Source: Perlabentimonas sp041656735
GTDB taxonomy: Bacteria; Bacteroidota; Bacteroidia; Bacteroidales; Tenuifilaceae
Reading direction: 5' to 3'
Length of the DNA: 64,000 nt
Assembly: GCA_041656735.1 (NCBI GenBank)
Contig: JBBACY010000001.1
Span: forward strand, 124,001 to 188,000
Positions 36,041-45,167 of the stretch are shown piece by piece (the stretch's first letter is position 1; every line of letters begins with the position of its first letter). The notes beneath the pieces were generated by a model. It was not told the origin of the DNA and searched no databases. It saw only the letters and a program-made list of their open reading frames with translations. The translations under genes were made by a program, and so were the position numbers.

Positions 36041-37505
36041 GTCTTTTAAAATTAATTACTGAAGATAATTTATAGTTTTCGAGTCTTAAAAAGAGTAACA
36101 CAAAAGTTAAAATAAGACCAACTCTAAAAACAAAGGAGATAAGATAAATATCAATATTAACAAAATACCCTGCTATGAACAAAGCAACAGCAGCAACAAT
36201 ATAAATTAAAAAGTTTCTAATATCGTACGGTACTGGATAATGCTTTTTGCCTCCAAAATAACAAATAATCGTCATAAAGATATAACAAACAAGCTTAGTA
36301 ACGGCTGCACCATAATAACCGATGCGAGGAATAAGTAGAACATACAGAGCAATGGTGATTAAAGCGCCCGCAAAAGTGTAAAAAATACCATACCATGTTT
36401 TATTCGCAATTTTAAACCAAATGCTTACATTAAAATAAAGGCCAAAAAAGAGGTTTGAAAGAAGAAGAATGGGCACTACTCCAATGCCTTCTCTAAAATT
36501 TTTGCCAATTAAAACTTGAAAGATTTCAGTAAATAAGCTAACACCTAAGAAAATTAGCAATGCAAAGAATAAAAAGTGTTTGGTAAGATTTGCATACATC
36601 GTAGGCGAATTTTTGTCCTTAACATTTGAAAAAATGAAAGGCTCAACCGCATAACGATACATTTGAATAAAAAGAGTCATTAAAACAGCTAGTTTAACGT
36701 TAGCGCCATAAATACCCAGCTGATATAGAGGATTGGTGGCTTCATCGGCTAAATATTTAAAGAAAATGCGGTCGAAAAACTCATTAGATGATCCACCTAT
36801 ACCACTGACTAACAATGGGAAAGAATAAAGAAGAATAGTTTTAAGACGTTTAAAACTGAAAGTAGTAGGTAGTAAACCAGGTATAAAGAAAACTAAAGCG
36901 GTTGAAACTAAAGTACCTAAAAGATTACTGATAAAAATATAGGTAATGCCTAAATCAGGATTGTAGATTCCTATTGTTTGGAAAATCTCGTATTTGGGGC
37001 AAATAAGCAAAAAGAAAAAATTAGCTAGTACGTTTAATGTAACACCAACAATTTTAATTAAAGCAAAAGTATAAGGCTTGTTTATAAGCCTTAATTTAGC
37101 AAACGGTATAGTAGCAAAAGCATCGAGCCCTATAATACTTGCAAGTAAAATAACGTACTCGGGCTTACCTGGATAACCCATAGTGGAAACTATGGGATGC
37201 GCAAAAATGGAAGCTAAGGCTATAAAAACAGTGCTGCTGGTTAAAAGAGAGAAAAAAGTAGTAGAATAGGTAACATTAGTATCGGAATCATTCGAAGAGA
37301 ATCGAAAAAATCCTGTTTCCATCCCATAGGTTAAAACCACCAGTAAAACAGCTAAATAAGCATACATTTCTGTAACCACACCGTAATCTTCTTGAAAAAA
37401 AACACGGGTATGGAGCGGAAATAAAATATAGTTAAGCAATCTGGGCACTACACTGCTTAACCCGTAAATAACTGTGTGGCCAGTCACTTTTCTTAAATAA
37501 TTCAT
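36030..37505 (-). CDS. Wzx/MATE-type polysaccharide flippase
   Basis: The 491-residue membrane protein has about 12-14 helices. It begins LRKVTGHTVIYGLSSVVPRLLNYILFPLHTRV, the usual opening of the oligosaccharide/lipid-II flippase superfamily. It probably moves a lipid-linked sugar across the inner membrane. It is one base after the patatin gene and overlaps dut by 11 bases. Which glycan it carries is unclear, since no glycosyltransferase genes are beside it. The alternative of a lipid II flippase (MurJ-like) cannot be ruled out from sequence alone. Confidence 0.82.
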   Translation of the reverse strand: MNYLRKVTGHTVIYGLSSVVPRLLNYILFPLHTRVFFQEDYGVVTEMYAYLAVLLVVLTYGMETGFFRFSSNDSDTNVTYSTTFFSLLTSSTVFIALASIFAHPIVSTMGYPGKPEYVILLASIIGLDAFATIPFAKLRLINKPYTFALIKIVGVTLNVLANFFFLLICPKYEIFQTIGIYNPDLGITYIFISNLLGTLVSTALVFFIPGLLPTTFSFKRLKTILLYSFPLLVSGIGGSSNEFFDRIFFKYLADEATNPLYQLGIYGANVKLAVLMTLFIQMYRYAVEPFIFSNVKDKNSPTMYANLTKHFLFFALLIFLGVSLFTEIFQVLIGKNFREGIGVVPILLLSNLFFGLYFNVSIWFKIANKTWYGIFYTFAGALITIALYVLLIPRIGYYGAAVTKLVCYIFMTIICYFGGKKHYPVPYDIRNFLIYIVAAVALFIAGYFVNIDIYLISFVFRVGLILTFVLLFLRLENYKLSSVINFKRHEH

Positions 37506-37506
37506 A

Positions 37507-39798
37507 CTAATACTCTAAACTAGTTTTATTAAAGAGAATATATCCAAAGTTAAATAGAAAGTGAAAAGGCTTAACCTCATGCGGATAGTAATTTAAAGAA
37601 ATGGAGACAGGACCAACAGGTGTAGAATATATAAAGCTGGCTGCAGAAAGCAGATAACGCTTACTAAACTTTGCTCCAAAACCGGCTGAGTAATTATCAG
37701 TATTTTTTAAAATCGGTCTGTATGGCTGATATAAATAGGCTTCTGCTCTAAAAGATAAATCGCTACTAAGACGAAGAATAGGTACAATACCAACGCCTAA
37801 ATATTTACTATTATGAAAATAGGGTAAAAACTGTGTATTACTGTGAGCGGTCGGTCTAAAGCCTGGCAAACTCAAAATACTTGCCGAATAATTTTGGAAA
37901 AAAGGGCGATTGGAATAATTAAAATCTGAATATACTCCAAAACTAAACCATTTATTAGAAAATGTGAAATACTTTTCGGCTGTGGCTCTAAATGAAAACC
38001 AATTATGGTATAAATAATCGGTTGATAAAGTAGGGCTTGTACTTCCAGGAACGTGACGTTCTCTAGCATTTACATATCCAAATCGAACATTATAAAAGGA
38101 GCCTTCGGTTGAATACATCTTTCGATTTAAAGTACTAAAAAAATAATTAAGCCCAAGGTTACTAAAAGCCAGGTAAGTGTGATCTGGAAAGTCGTTTAAA
38201 TTAATATTACTTACCTGGTAATACTCGTAATCATTCTCGCCAGTTTTAAAAGATAAGTAGGTGTATGAATTAGAATTTACGGGGGTACCAAACTGGGTTT
38301 GTATAAAACGTTCCTTCTTTATAAGATAGGGAGGCTTTAAATCTTCAAAAAAGGGCTGATTTGAGGTTGTATAATAATCGAACCTATTTAATGTACCAGA
38401 CAACTGTAAAAACAACGGTATATGCGTAGCATACTCTTGCCTCACACTAAACTGTGCGCTTGTGTATAGTCGTCCAAAGAAAGTATTTGCCTGAAAAAAC
38501 AAAGGAGATTTTCGAAATAATTTATAATTTAATCCGAAAAAACCCTGATTCATTGACGATGAAGAAATATTACCTCCTAAATAAAGATCAAAATTTGGCT
38601 TAAGGTAAACGTTTAAATCGAGATCAAAACTTCCATTTTCATAATTATACTTAGGGGTTGGGTAAATTCTATCAATATACTTATCGGTAACCAGTTTAAA
38701 ATATTCCGCCTGTAATTTTTCGAAACTTGTTAGCTTCTCTTTCCTTGTAATAGACTTTAAAATATACTCGAGCTGCGTATCCTTAACTCCTTTAACTGAA
38801 ACTTTATTGAAAATTAGATCAGGCAAGTCCTTAACAAACTCGTTTCGTCTATTTAACAGATCAACCATACTCTGACGTCGAGTGATTAATTTTTTAATAC
38901 TATCCATATTTTGCATAGTGTTCTCGTAGCCCAATTTTGCAATTTCTCGCGCCTTCGAAAAATCGAGTAAGGATAAATCCTCAATATCTGTATCTAAAAC
39001 AATACCTAGTGAATCAGGAATATCAAAATTGGTAAAATTTACTATCATATGCTCCAGCTGCAATAAAAAATCGAACTCTCCTGGCGCTGGCGAATTATGC
39101 GATACTTTGCTTCCTACTATTATATCAGGATGAAAGTCGTTTATCATAACGTCCCAAGGGAAGTTATTATAAATACCGCCGTCAAAAAGAGGTAGCGAAT
39201 CAATAACTAATGGTCTAAAATAAAAGGGAAAGGTCATTGATGCCCTAACCCCATTGCTTAGAGAACCTTCACGGAAAACGTAAGGCTTTTTATTATATAT
39301 ATCACTTGCAATTGCTCTAAAAGGCACAAAAAGACTATCAAAATTATATCGGGCTTTTGCACTAGCGGGAGAAAAAATAGTCATAAAAGCTACGTCCATT
39401 TGGTGCGTAGAAACAAGATATGATCGAAAAACAGGTTTAATTTTTCCTTCGTTAAAATTGAACGAAATATTAAACATACTGGGATTTGGTTCGACGTTTT
39501 TATAAAGGTAATTGTACTTTTTTGGAATAATTCCCCTGCTCCAAAGATAAAACTCGCGTGACTCGAACTGTTCAATCATTTGGTCGGGGGTGTAGCCAAT
39601 AGCATACAACCCTCCTATAATTGCTCCTATACTTGTTCCAGTAATATAATCGATGGGGATGCCATTCTCTTCGAGCGCCTGAATAACTCCCACATGTGCT
39701 AGTCCTTTTGCTCCGCCTCCGCTGAGAACAAGACCAACCTTTTGGGCATTTACATTAATAGAAATAAATAAAATTGAAAGAAGAAAAAGAAATCGCAT
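37507..39798 (-). CDS. Patatin-like phospholipase with C-terminal outer-membrane barrel
   Basis: The 763-residue protein has a signal peptide (1-18) and a patatin domain (about 20-300). That domain has GGGAKG (27-32), the nucleophile elbow GTSIG with S56, and the dyad DGG with D206. A POTRA-like stretch (about 325-400) and a beta-barrel to the end (final NKTSLEY, aromatic-rich) follow. This is the PlpD/BamA-like arrangement, a phospholipase joined to an Omp85-type barrel. It is the first gene of the minus-strand series that ends with mnmG. Confidence 0.9.
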   Translation of the reverse strand: MRFLFLLSILFISINVNAQKVGLVLSGGGAKGLAHVGVIQALEENGIPIDYITGTSIGAIIGGLYAIGYTPDQMIEQFESREFYLWSRGIIPKKYNYLYKNVEPNPSMFNISFNFNEGKIKPVFRSYLVSTHQMDVAFMTIFSPASAKARYNFDSLFVPFRAIASDIYNKKPYVFREGSLSNGVRASMTFPFYFRPLVIDSLPLFDGGIYNNFPWDVMINDFHPDIIVGSKVSHNSPAPGEFDFLLQLEHMIVNFTNFDIPDSLGIVLDTDIEDLSLLDFSKAREIAKLGYENTMQNMDSIKKLITRRQSMVDLLNRRNEFVKDLPDLIFNKVSVKGVKDTQLEYILKSITRKEKLTSFEKLQAEYFKLVTDKYIDRIYPTPKYNYENGSFDLDLNVYLKPNFDLYLGGNISSSSMNQGFFGLNYKLFRKSPLFFQANTFFGRLYTSAQFSVRQEYATHIPLFLQLSGTLNRFDYYTTSNQPFFEDLKPPYLIKKERFIQTQFGTPVNSNSYTYLSFKTGENDYEYYQVSNINLNDFPDHTYLAFSNLGLNYFFSTLNRKMYSTEGSFYNVRFGYVNARERHVPGSTSPTLSTDYLYHNWFSFRATAEKYFTFSNKWFSFGVYSDFNYSNRPFFQNYSASILSLPGFRPTAHSNTQFLPYFHNSKYLGVGIVPILRLSSDLSFRAEAYLYQPYRPILKNTDNYSAGFGAKFSKRYLLSAASFIYSTPVGPVSISLNYYPHEVKPFHFLFNFGYILFNKTSLEY

Positions 39799-39838
39799 GG
39801 TAAATAAATAACAAGAATAAAAAAATCTAAACTTTGAA

Positions 39839-39846
39839 CAAAATTA
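39839..39846 (-). promoter_or_regulatory. Probable -7 element of the patatin-mnmG series
   Basis: CAAAATTA reads TAATTTTG on the minus strand, a TAnnTTTG match 41 bases before the patatin start. No clear -33 element was seen. Confidence 0.4.
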
Positions 39847-39969
39847 AACTATATACAATAACTTAACTTACTATTGCGATAATAAAATATTTAAAATCCT
39901 ATTTTTGGTATTTTAAGCCCTGTAATACAAAAATTTAGCTAATTTAGGTAAAATGGCGATTTGATTTCC

Positions 39970-39977
39970 TACTTTTG
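39970..39977 (+). promoter_or_regulatory. -7 element of the cyclophilin gene
   Basis: TACTTTTG matches TAnnTTTG, 26 bases upstream of the start at 40003. It is divergent from the patatin promoter in the same 204-base gap. Confidence 0.5.
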
Positions 39978-40002
39978 TTGCTAAAACCTAATTAATACTT
40001 AT

Positions 40003-40809
40003 ATGAAAACAAAATTATCAAAAGTGCTACTTGCCACTTTTATGGTAACAATACTTCTTTCTTCGTGCCAAACCAACAAGTTAGATGAGCAGGTTGTTTT
40101 AATAGAAACCGAAATGGGGAATATTAAAGTAAAACTATATAATAAAACCCCCGAGCACCGCGACAATTTTATTAAACTTGTTAAAGAAAATCACTATAAC
40201 AACGTTCTATTTCATAGGGTGATAAATCAATTTATGGTACAAGGGGGCGATGTAACTACATCACCAAATTTTGATTCAACCAAACTCGATCCTAACTATA
40301 CGCTAAAAGCAGAAATTTATCCTGAATTATTTCATAAAAAAGGGGCACTTGCTGCAGCAAGAATGGGCGACGATGTTAACCCAGAAAAAAACTCTTCTGG
40401 AACACAATTCTACATTGTACAAGGAAAAATATTTACGGTCGAGGAGCTTGACAAACTCACAAAGAAAAAAAATAACTTACTCCAAACCTCTATTATAAAT
40501 AGGATGGTAATGGAAAAGGCTGATGAGCAATATGAAAAAGGGATTGAACCAGATTTTACGTTAATTTATAAGGAGATGAAAGACACCATTGATTTAGTTA
40601 TTTCTAAAACAATGAATTACCAATATACCGACGAGCAGAAACAAACATACCTAACCGTTGGCGGAACACCTCATCTAGATGGAAACTACACTGTTTTTGG
40701 CGAAGTGATTGAAGGGTTAGATGTTATTGACAAAATAGCAGCGACAAAAACTAACCCAGCGGACAAACCGCTTAAGGATATTAAAATGAAAATGAAAGTT
40801 TTAAAATAG
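40003..40809 (+). CDS. Cyclophilin-type peptidyl-prolyl isomerase lipoprotein
   Basis: The 268-residue lipoprotein has a signal ending LLSSCQ (C22) and a cyclophilin fold with NVLFHRVINQFMVQGGDV (His-Arg and QGGD elements), the SSGTQFYIVQG strand and a terminal YTVFGEVIEGLDVIDKI. An insertion of about 78 residues (about 142-219), charged and helical, splits the domain before the YTVFG strand. It would assist folding in the periplasm. It is 9 bases before pheS and probably shares its transcript. Confidence 0.9.
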   Translation: MKTKLSKVLLATFMVTILLSSCQTNKLDEQVVLIETEMGNIKVKLYNKTPEHRDNFIKLVKENHYNNVLFHRVINQFMVQGGDVTTSPNFDSTKLDPNYTLKAEIYPELFHKKGALAAARMGDDVNPEKNSSGTQFYIVQGKIFTVEELDKLTKKKNNLLQTSIINRMVMEKADEQYEKGIEPDFTLIYKEMKDTIDLVISKTMNYQYTDEQKQTYLTVGGTPHLDGNYTVFGEVIEGLDVIDKIAATKTNPADKPLKDIKMKMKVLK

Positions 40810-40818
40810 TTTCAAACT

Positions 40819-41838
40819 ATGCGCAACAAAATTGGAGAAATAAGAGGAGAACTAGAGAAATATCAGGCAAAAAGTTTAAAAGAGCTAGAGGAACTTAGAG
40901 TTGCACTATTAGGAAAAAAAGGGAAAATAACCCTACTTTTTTCTGAATTTAGAAACGTTGCCGACAACGAAAAGAAAGAGATAGGGCAACTAGTAAACGA
41001 TCTTAAAAATATTGCTATTGATAAAATAGCATCATTAAAAGAGAAGTTAGAAATTACGGGAGGTACCAACAGTAGTTTAGACTTAAGCCTACCGGGTGTA
41101 CCTAGTAAATTCGGAAGCAGACACCCAATATCCCTGGTAAAGGAAGAACTATACGATATTTTTAAAACCCTTGGTTTTAGTATTGCCGAGGGTCCTGAAA
41201 TAGAGGATGACTGGCACGTATTTAGCTCGCTTAACTTTCCGGAGGAACACCCTGCCCGTGATATGCAAGATACTTTTTTTATTGAAAGTAAACCCGATAT
41301 TTTGCTTCGTACGCATACTTCATCGGTACAAGTAAGGGTTATGGAAAACCAAAAACCTCCAATTAGAGTTATTTGCCCAGGTAGAGTTTTCAGAAATGAA
41401 GCCATATCGGCCCGAGCTCATTGTATATTCCACCAAATAGAAGGGCTTTACGTTGACGAAAATGTATCGTTTAGCGATCTGAAACAAACTCTACTCTTTT
41501 TTGCCCAAGAACTTTTTGGTGATGATATTAAAATTCGGCTTAGACCATCATACTTTCCATTTACCGAACCCTCGGCAGAAATGGATGTTAGCTGCAACCT
41601 TTGCGGAGGAAAAGGCTGTGCTGTTTGTAAACACACAGGGTGGCTAGAAATACTAGGATGTGGGATGGTAGATAAAAACGTACTTGAAAACTGTAATATT
41701 GATTCTAAAAAGTATTCAGGATATGCATTCGGAATGGGAATTGAACGAATTGCTATGATAAAGTATCAAATAAAAGATTTACGCTTATATTTCGAAAACG
41801 ATTACCGTTTTCTAAGTCAATTTAAGAGCGTTCTATAA
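40819..41838 (+). CDS. pheS: Phenylalanyl-tRNA synthetase alpha subunit
   Basis: PheS with PheT charges tRNA-Phe. The 339-residue product has an N-terminal coiled coil (about 1-85) and the class II catalytic core: HPARDMQDTFF, LLRTHTSSVQVR (motif 2 region), CNLCGGKGCAVCKHTGW (a cysteine cluster that may bind zinc) and motif 3 FGMGIERIAMIKY. pheT is not adjacent, so the two subunits are encoded apart. The gene is 9 bases after the cyclophilin gene. Confidence 0.97.
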   Translation: MRNKIGEIRGELEKYQAKSLKELEELRVALLGKKGKITLLFSEFRNVADNEKKEIGQLVNDLKNIAIDKIASLKEKLEITGGTNSSLDLSLPGVPSKFGSRHPISLVKEELYDIFKTLGFSIAEGPEIEDDWHVFSSLNFPEEHPARDMQDTFFIESKPDILLRTHTSSVQVRVMENQKPPIRVICPGRVFRNEAISARAHCIFHQIEGLYVDENVSFSDLKQTLLFFAQELFGDDIKIRLRPSYFPFTEPSAEMDVSCNLCGGKGCAVCKHTGWLEILGCGMVDKNVLENCNIDSKKYSGYAFGMGIERIAMIKYQIKDLRLYFENDYRFLSQFKSVL

Positions 41839-41895
41839 ATTTTCAAAACAAACTTACTACATTTATGTTTTTATGACTAAACGGAGACTTGAGCA

Positions 41896-42594
41896 ATGGA
41901 ACGGAAAGAAAACATCAACATATGCCTTTCAACAACAAACGCACTATTTAAAACACTGACTAGTGAAGAATCTAAATATCTAGAAAGCGAGAAAATCTGC
42001 AGTAACTACAAAAAAGGCAGTATTCTTTATAAAGAAAGCAGTCGGATAATGGGGGTTTATTGTATAAATAAGGGTGTTTTAAAAATTTATAAAACAGGCT
42101 CCGATGGTAAGGAACAGATTGTTGCTTTTGCTCACTCTGGCGACATAACTGGGTATCGCTCTATTCTGAGTAATGAGCCTGCTTGCACCACTGCTGAAGT
42201 TATACAGGACGCTGATATTTGCCAAATTCCGTCACAGGTTATTATTAACCTAGTAAAAACAAACGGTGAGTTTGCTTTGCATCTTTTAAAATTAACCTGC
42301 AGAGAACTAAACCAAGCCAATAGTTTTATTAAAGATATAGCTCAAAAAACGGTTAGAGAGCGTTTAGCCGAAACACTATTAATGCTAGAAGAAACTTTTG
42401 GACAAACCGATGATGGTTTTTTAAACATTATTTTAACCCGTGAAGAAATAGCGAATATTGTTGGAACAGCAACAGAATCGGTAATTCGTTTGCTTTCAGA
42501 ATTTAAGAATGACAAAATTATAAGTATGCACGGCAAACAAATTGCTTTGAGCGATAAACCTTACTTGAAAAAATTATCAAAATCATTTAACTAA
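41896..42594 (+). CDS. Crp/Fnr-family transcription regulator
   Basis: The 232-residue product has a cyclic-nucleotide-binding-like beta-roll (about 15-130), a dimerisation helix (about 135-160) and a winged-helix DNA-binding end with LTREEIANIVGTATESVIR. No FNR-type four-cysteine cluster is present, so oxygen sensing through [4Fe-4S] is unlikely and the ligand is unknown. A near-match to the -7 consensus (tacattta, 41858-41865) is upstream. It converges with ruvB and overlaps its end by four bases. Confidence 0.93.
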   Translation: MERKENINICLSTTNALFKTLTSEESKYLESEKICSNYKKGSILYKESSRIMGVYCINKGVLKIYKTGSDGKEQIVAFAHSGDITGYRSILSNEPACTTAEVIQDADICQIPSQVIINLVKTNGEFALHLLKLTCRELNQANSFIKDIAQKTVRERLAETLLMLEETFGQTDDGFLNIILTREEIANIVGTATESVIRLLSEFKNDKIISMHGKQIALSDKPYLKKLSKSFN

Positions 42595-43613
42595 AATAAC
42601 AACCCTTGATTTTGAAAACCTTCTATTCCTAAATGTTTTAATGCTAAGGGAGTAATTTCGCGCCCTCTGGGTGTTCTTTTTAAAAATCCTTCCATAATTA
42701 AAAAGGGTTCATAAACCTCTTCAATAGTACCACTGTCTTCACCAACTGCGGTTGCAATTGTTGTTATTCCTACTGGCCCTCCATTAAATTTATGAATAAT
42801 TGTTGAAAGAATTCTGTTATCCATTTCGTCCAACCCTCGTTTATCTATAGAAAGAGCATCGAGCGCTATTCGAGCTATATCAATATCAATAGATCCATTT
42901 CCTTTAACCTGGGCAAAATCTCGAACTCTACGTAAAAGAGCATTTGCTATTCTAGGCGTTCCTCTGCTTCGGAGAGAAATTTCAGTTGCAGCTTTATCTG
43001 ATATTTCAATATTTAAAATTCCTGAAGAACGTATTATTATTCGTTTAATAATTGAAGAATCGTAATACTCTAAAAGAGATTTAATGCCAAATCGGGCGCG
43101 TAACGGGCTTGTTAGTAAACCACTTCTTGTTGTTGCACCTATAAGTGTAAAAGGTTCAATTTGAATTTGAATACTTCGAGCACTTGGTCCCTTATCTATC
43201 AAAATATCAATACTGTAATCCTCCATTGCAGAGTATAAATACTCTTCGACAATAGGGCTTAAACGGTGTATTTCATCAATAAACAGAACATCGCCCTGCT
43301 CTAAATTAGTAAGTAATCCTGCTAAATCGGCAGGTTTATCGAGAACTGGCCCGCTAGTTAATTTTAAATTAACACCCAATTCATTGGCAATAATATAAGC
43401 AAGAGTAGTTTTTCCTAATCCTGGAGGGCCATGTAAAAGTACATGATCTAGAGCCTCACCTCGCATTTTAGCAGCAGCAACAAAAATTTTTAGATTATCA
43501 ACAATTTTATCCTGTCCACTAAAATCACCAAAAACTTCAGGTCTTACTTTTTTCTCAAGATCTCTCTCTGGTTCAGAAAAATTTATGTCTCTTAATAAAT
43601 CGTCGTTACCCAT
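42591..43613 (-). CDS. ruvB: Holliday junction branch-migration helicase RuvB
   Basis: RuvB is the AAA+ ring motor that drives branch migration with RuvA. The 340-residue product has Walker A GPPGLGKTT (62-70, K68), Walker B LFIDEIHRLS, the sensor-1 region IGATTRSGLL, the arginine finger region LRARFG and a C-terminal winged helix (FLKRTPRGREITPLA). It is ten bases after nadA on the same strand. ruvA is not in the window. Confidence 0.98.
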   Translation of the reverse strand: MGNDDLLRDINFSEPERDLEKKVRPEVFGDFSGQDKIVDNLKIFVAAAKMRGEALDHVLLHGPPGLGKTTLAYIIANELGVNLKLTSGPVLDKPADLAGLLTNLEQGDVLFIDEIHRLSPIVEEYLYSAMEDYSIDILIDKGPSARSIQIQIEPFTLIGATTRSGLLTSPLRARFGIKSLLEYYDSSIIKRIIIRSSGILNIEISDKAATEISLRSRGTPRIANALLRRVRDFAQVKGNGSIDIDIARIALDALSIDKRGLDEMDNRILSTIIHKFNGGPVGITTIATAVGEDSGTIEEVYEPFLIMEGFLKRTPRGREITPLALKHLGIEGFQNQGLLF

Positions 43614-43622
43614 TTAAAATAA

Positions 43623-44630
43623 TTATATAAGTCCCAATTTTTTTGAAATATCAAGCATGCGTTGAATAGGTTTTACTGCTTGTACCCTAAGCTCTTCTTC
43701 AAGAGTTACCTCGGGTAATTCGTACTTTAAAGTTAAGTAAATTTTATTTAAAGTAATTAATTTCATAAAGTTACACTCATTACAACCACATGTACTATCG
43801 TTTGGAGGGGCGGCAATAAAAGTTTTATTTGGACAAGCCTGCTGCATTTGATGAAGTATTCCCCACTCGGTGGCAACAATAAATTTTGTACATTCATCAT
43901 TCGATGCATAATTAAGTAGAGCCGAAGTAGAACCAATAAAATCGGACACTAAAAGCACAGGTTTCTTACATTCGGGGTGTGAAATTATCTTTGCATCGGG
44001 GTTTTCCTTTTTAAGTTCTAAAATTCGCTCCAATGAAAACTCTTCATGAACATGGCAAGCGCCGTTCCACACTACCATATTTTCTCTGTTAGTAAGTCGC
44101 TTAATATAATTTCCTAAATTTCTATCGGGTGCAAAAATAAGCGGTGTATCTTTGGAGAAACTTTCAACTATTTGAACGGCATTTGTTGAAGTGCAACAAA
44201 CGTCAGAAAGCGCTTTTATTTCGGCTGTGGTATTAACATAGGTAACAACTAAATGGTGTGGATGAGCTTTTTTAAAGGCTATGAAATCGTTCGGAGGACA
44301 AGATTCAGCCAAACTACAACCTGCATTAAGATCAGGAATTAACACTTTTTTATTTGGTGCGAGCATTTTTGCTGTTTCTGCCATAAAATTAACGCCAGCA
44401 AACAATATAATATCGGCATCTGTATCAGCAGCTTTCTGTGATAAACCAAGGCTATCGCCAATATAGTCGGCTATATCTTGTACATCACTATTTTGATAAT
44501 AATGAGCAAGAATAATAGCATTTTTCTGCTTTTTTAACTTATTAATCTCTTGAACAAGGTTAATATTTGAATCTACAAGAGAGTCAATAAAACCTTTATC
44601 AAGGTTTAAAGAAGAGTTATTAACAGACAT
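43623..44630 (-). CDS. nadA: Quinolinate synthase
   Basis: NadA condenses iminoaspartate with dihydroxyacetone phosphate to quinolinate, the pyridine ring of NAD. The 335-residue product contains HYYQNSDVQDIADYIGDS near 43-60. Its probable [4Fe-4S] ligands are C105 (NAGCSLAE), C192 (NGACHVH) and one of C281/C283/C286 (STCGCNEC). nadB and nadC are not adjacent. The gene leads the pair nadA-ruvB. Confidence 0.97.
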   Translation of the reverse strand: MSVNNSSLNLDKGFIDSLVDSNINLVQEINKLKKQKNAIILAHYYQNSDVQDIADYIGDSLGLSQKAADTDADIILFAGVNFMAETAKMLAPNKKVLIPDLNAGCSLAESCPPNDFIAFKKAHPHHLVVTYVNTTAEIKALSDVCCTSTNAVQIVESFSKDTPLIFAPDRNLGNYIKRLTNRENMVVWNGACHVHEEFSLERILELKKENPDAKIISHPECKKPVLLVSDFIGSTSALLNYASNDECTKFIVATEWGILHQMQQACPNKTFIAAPPNDSTCGCNECNFMKLITLNKIYLTLKYELPEVTLEEELRVQAVKPIQRMLDISKKLGLI

Positions 44631-45167
44631 ATTATTATTATCTTTTTTTTTAATAAATAATTTAAAACCAAATGATGATGTTATCCTGTTGAAAGGGTGT
44701 AAAAAAGAACTTTATTAAGTTTGCAAAATTCGCTATTAAAAGTGGGATAACAAACAGTAAACATAGAATTAACATATACTAATGTTGAACATCAGTGAAT
44801 TCTGCAACTTATTAACAAGTGTTGATGATACATTGTTTATAATATGGTTGATGATTTTAACACATTTTTTTCAGTTAATAATTCGTTGATAATTCATAAA
44901 ACTTTTTCCGCTTTCCCTATTTTATAATTCAGATTATTTTGTATACATATACAGTAATCAGATTATCAAATCTTTTTATTCTTTTTAAACAACAAAATAG
45001 TTAACAGTTTTTAAACACTATGTTAACAGCGGATGAGGTTTGAAAAAGAATATGGTAAAGCATACCAAGTTCTTTCTTTGTAATTTGTTATACTCATTCA
45101 TTTTAAATGTTTATTTTGTCGAATAAATTATGGGTTTGCTTTCTTTTTACCTCGTTGCTTTATTGCC
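44631..45167. other. 537-bp AT-rich intergenic region between divergent genes
   Basis: Very AT-rich and without coding frames. It has several short TTGAT-type repeats and two 9-mers that resemble DnaA boxes only loosely (TTATCCTGT at 44681, GTGGGATAA at 44742). It must hold the promoters of nadA and the TPR-LuxR gene; none is clear. Confidence 0.5.

Noticed and set aside
44631..45167. Candidate replication origin
   Set aside because: AT-rich with loose DnaA-box-like words, but I found no good TTATCCACA box and no dnaA or dnaN gene; the parS sites alone do not fix the origin here.
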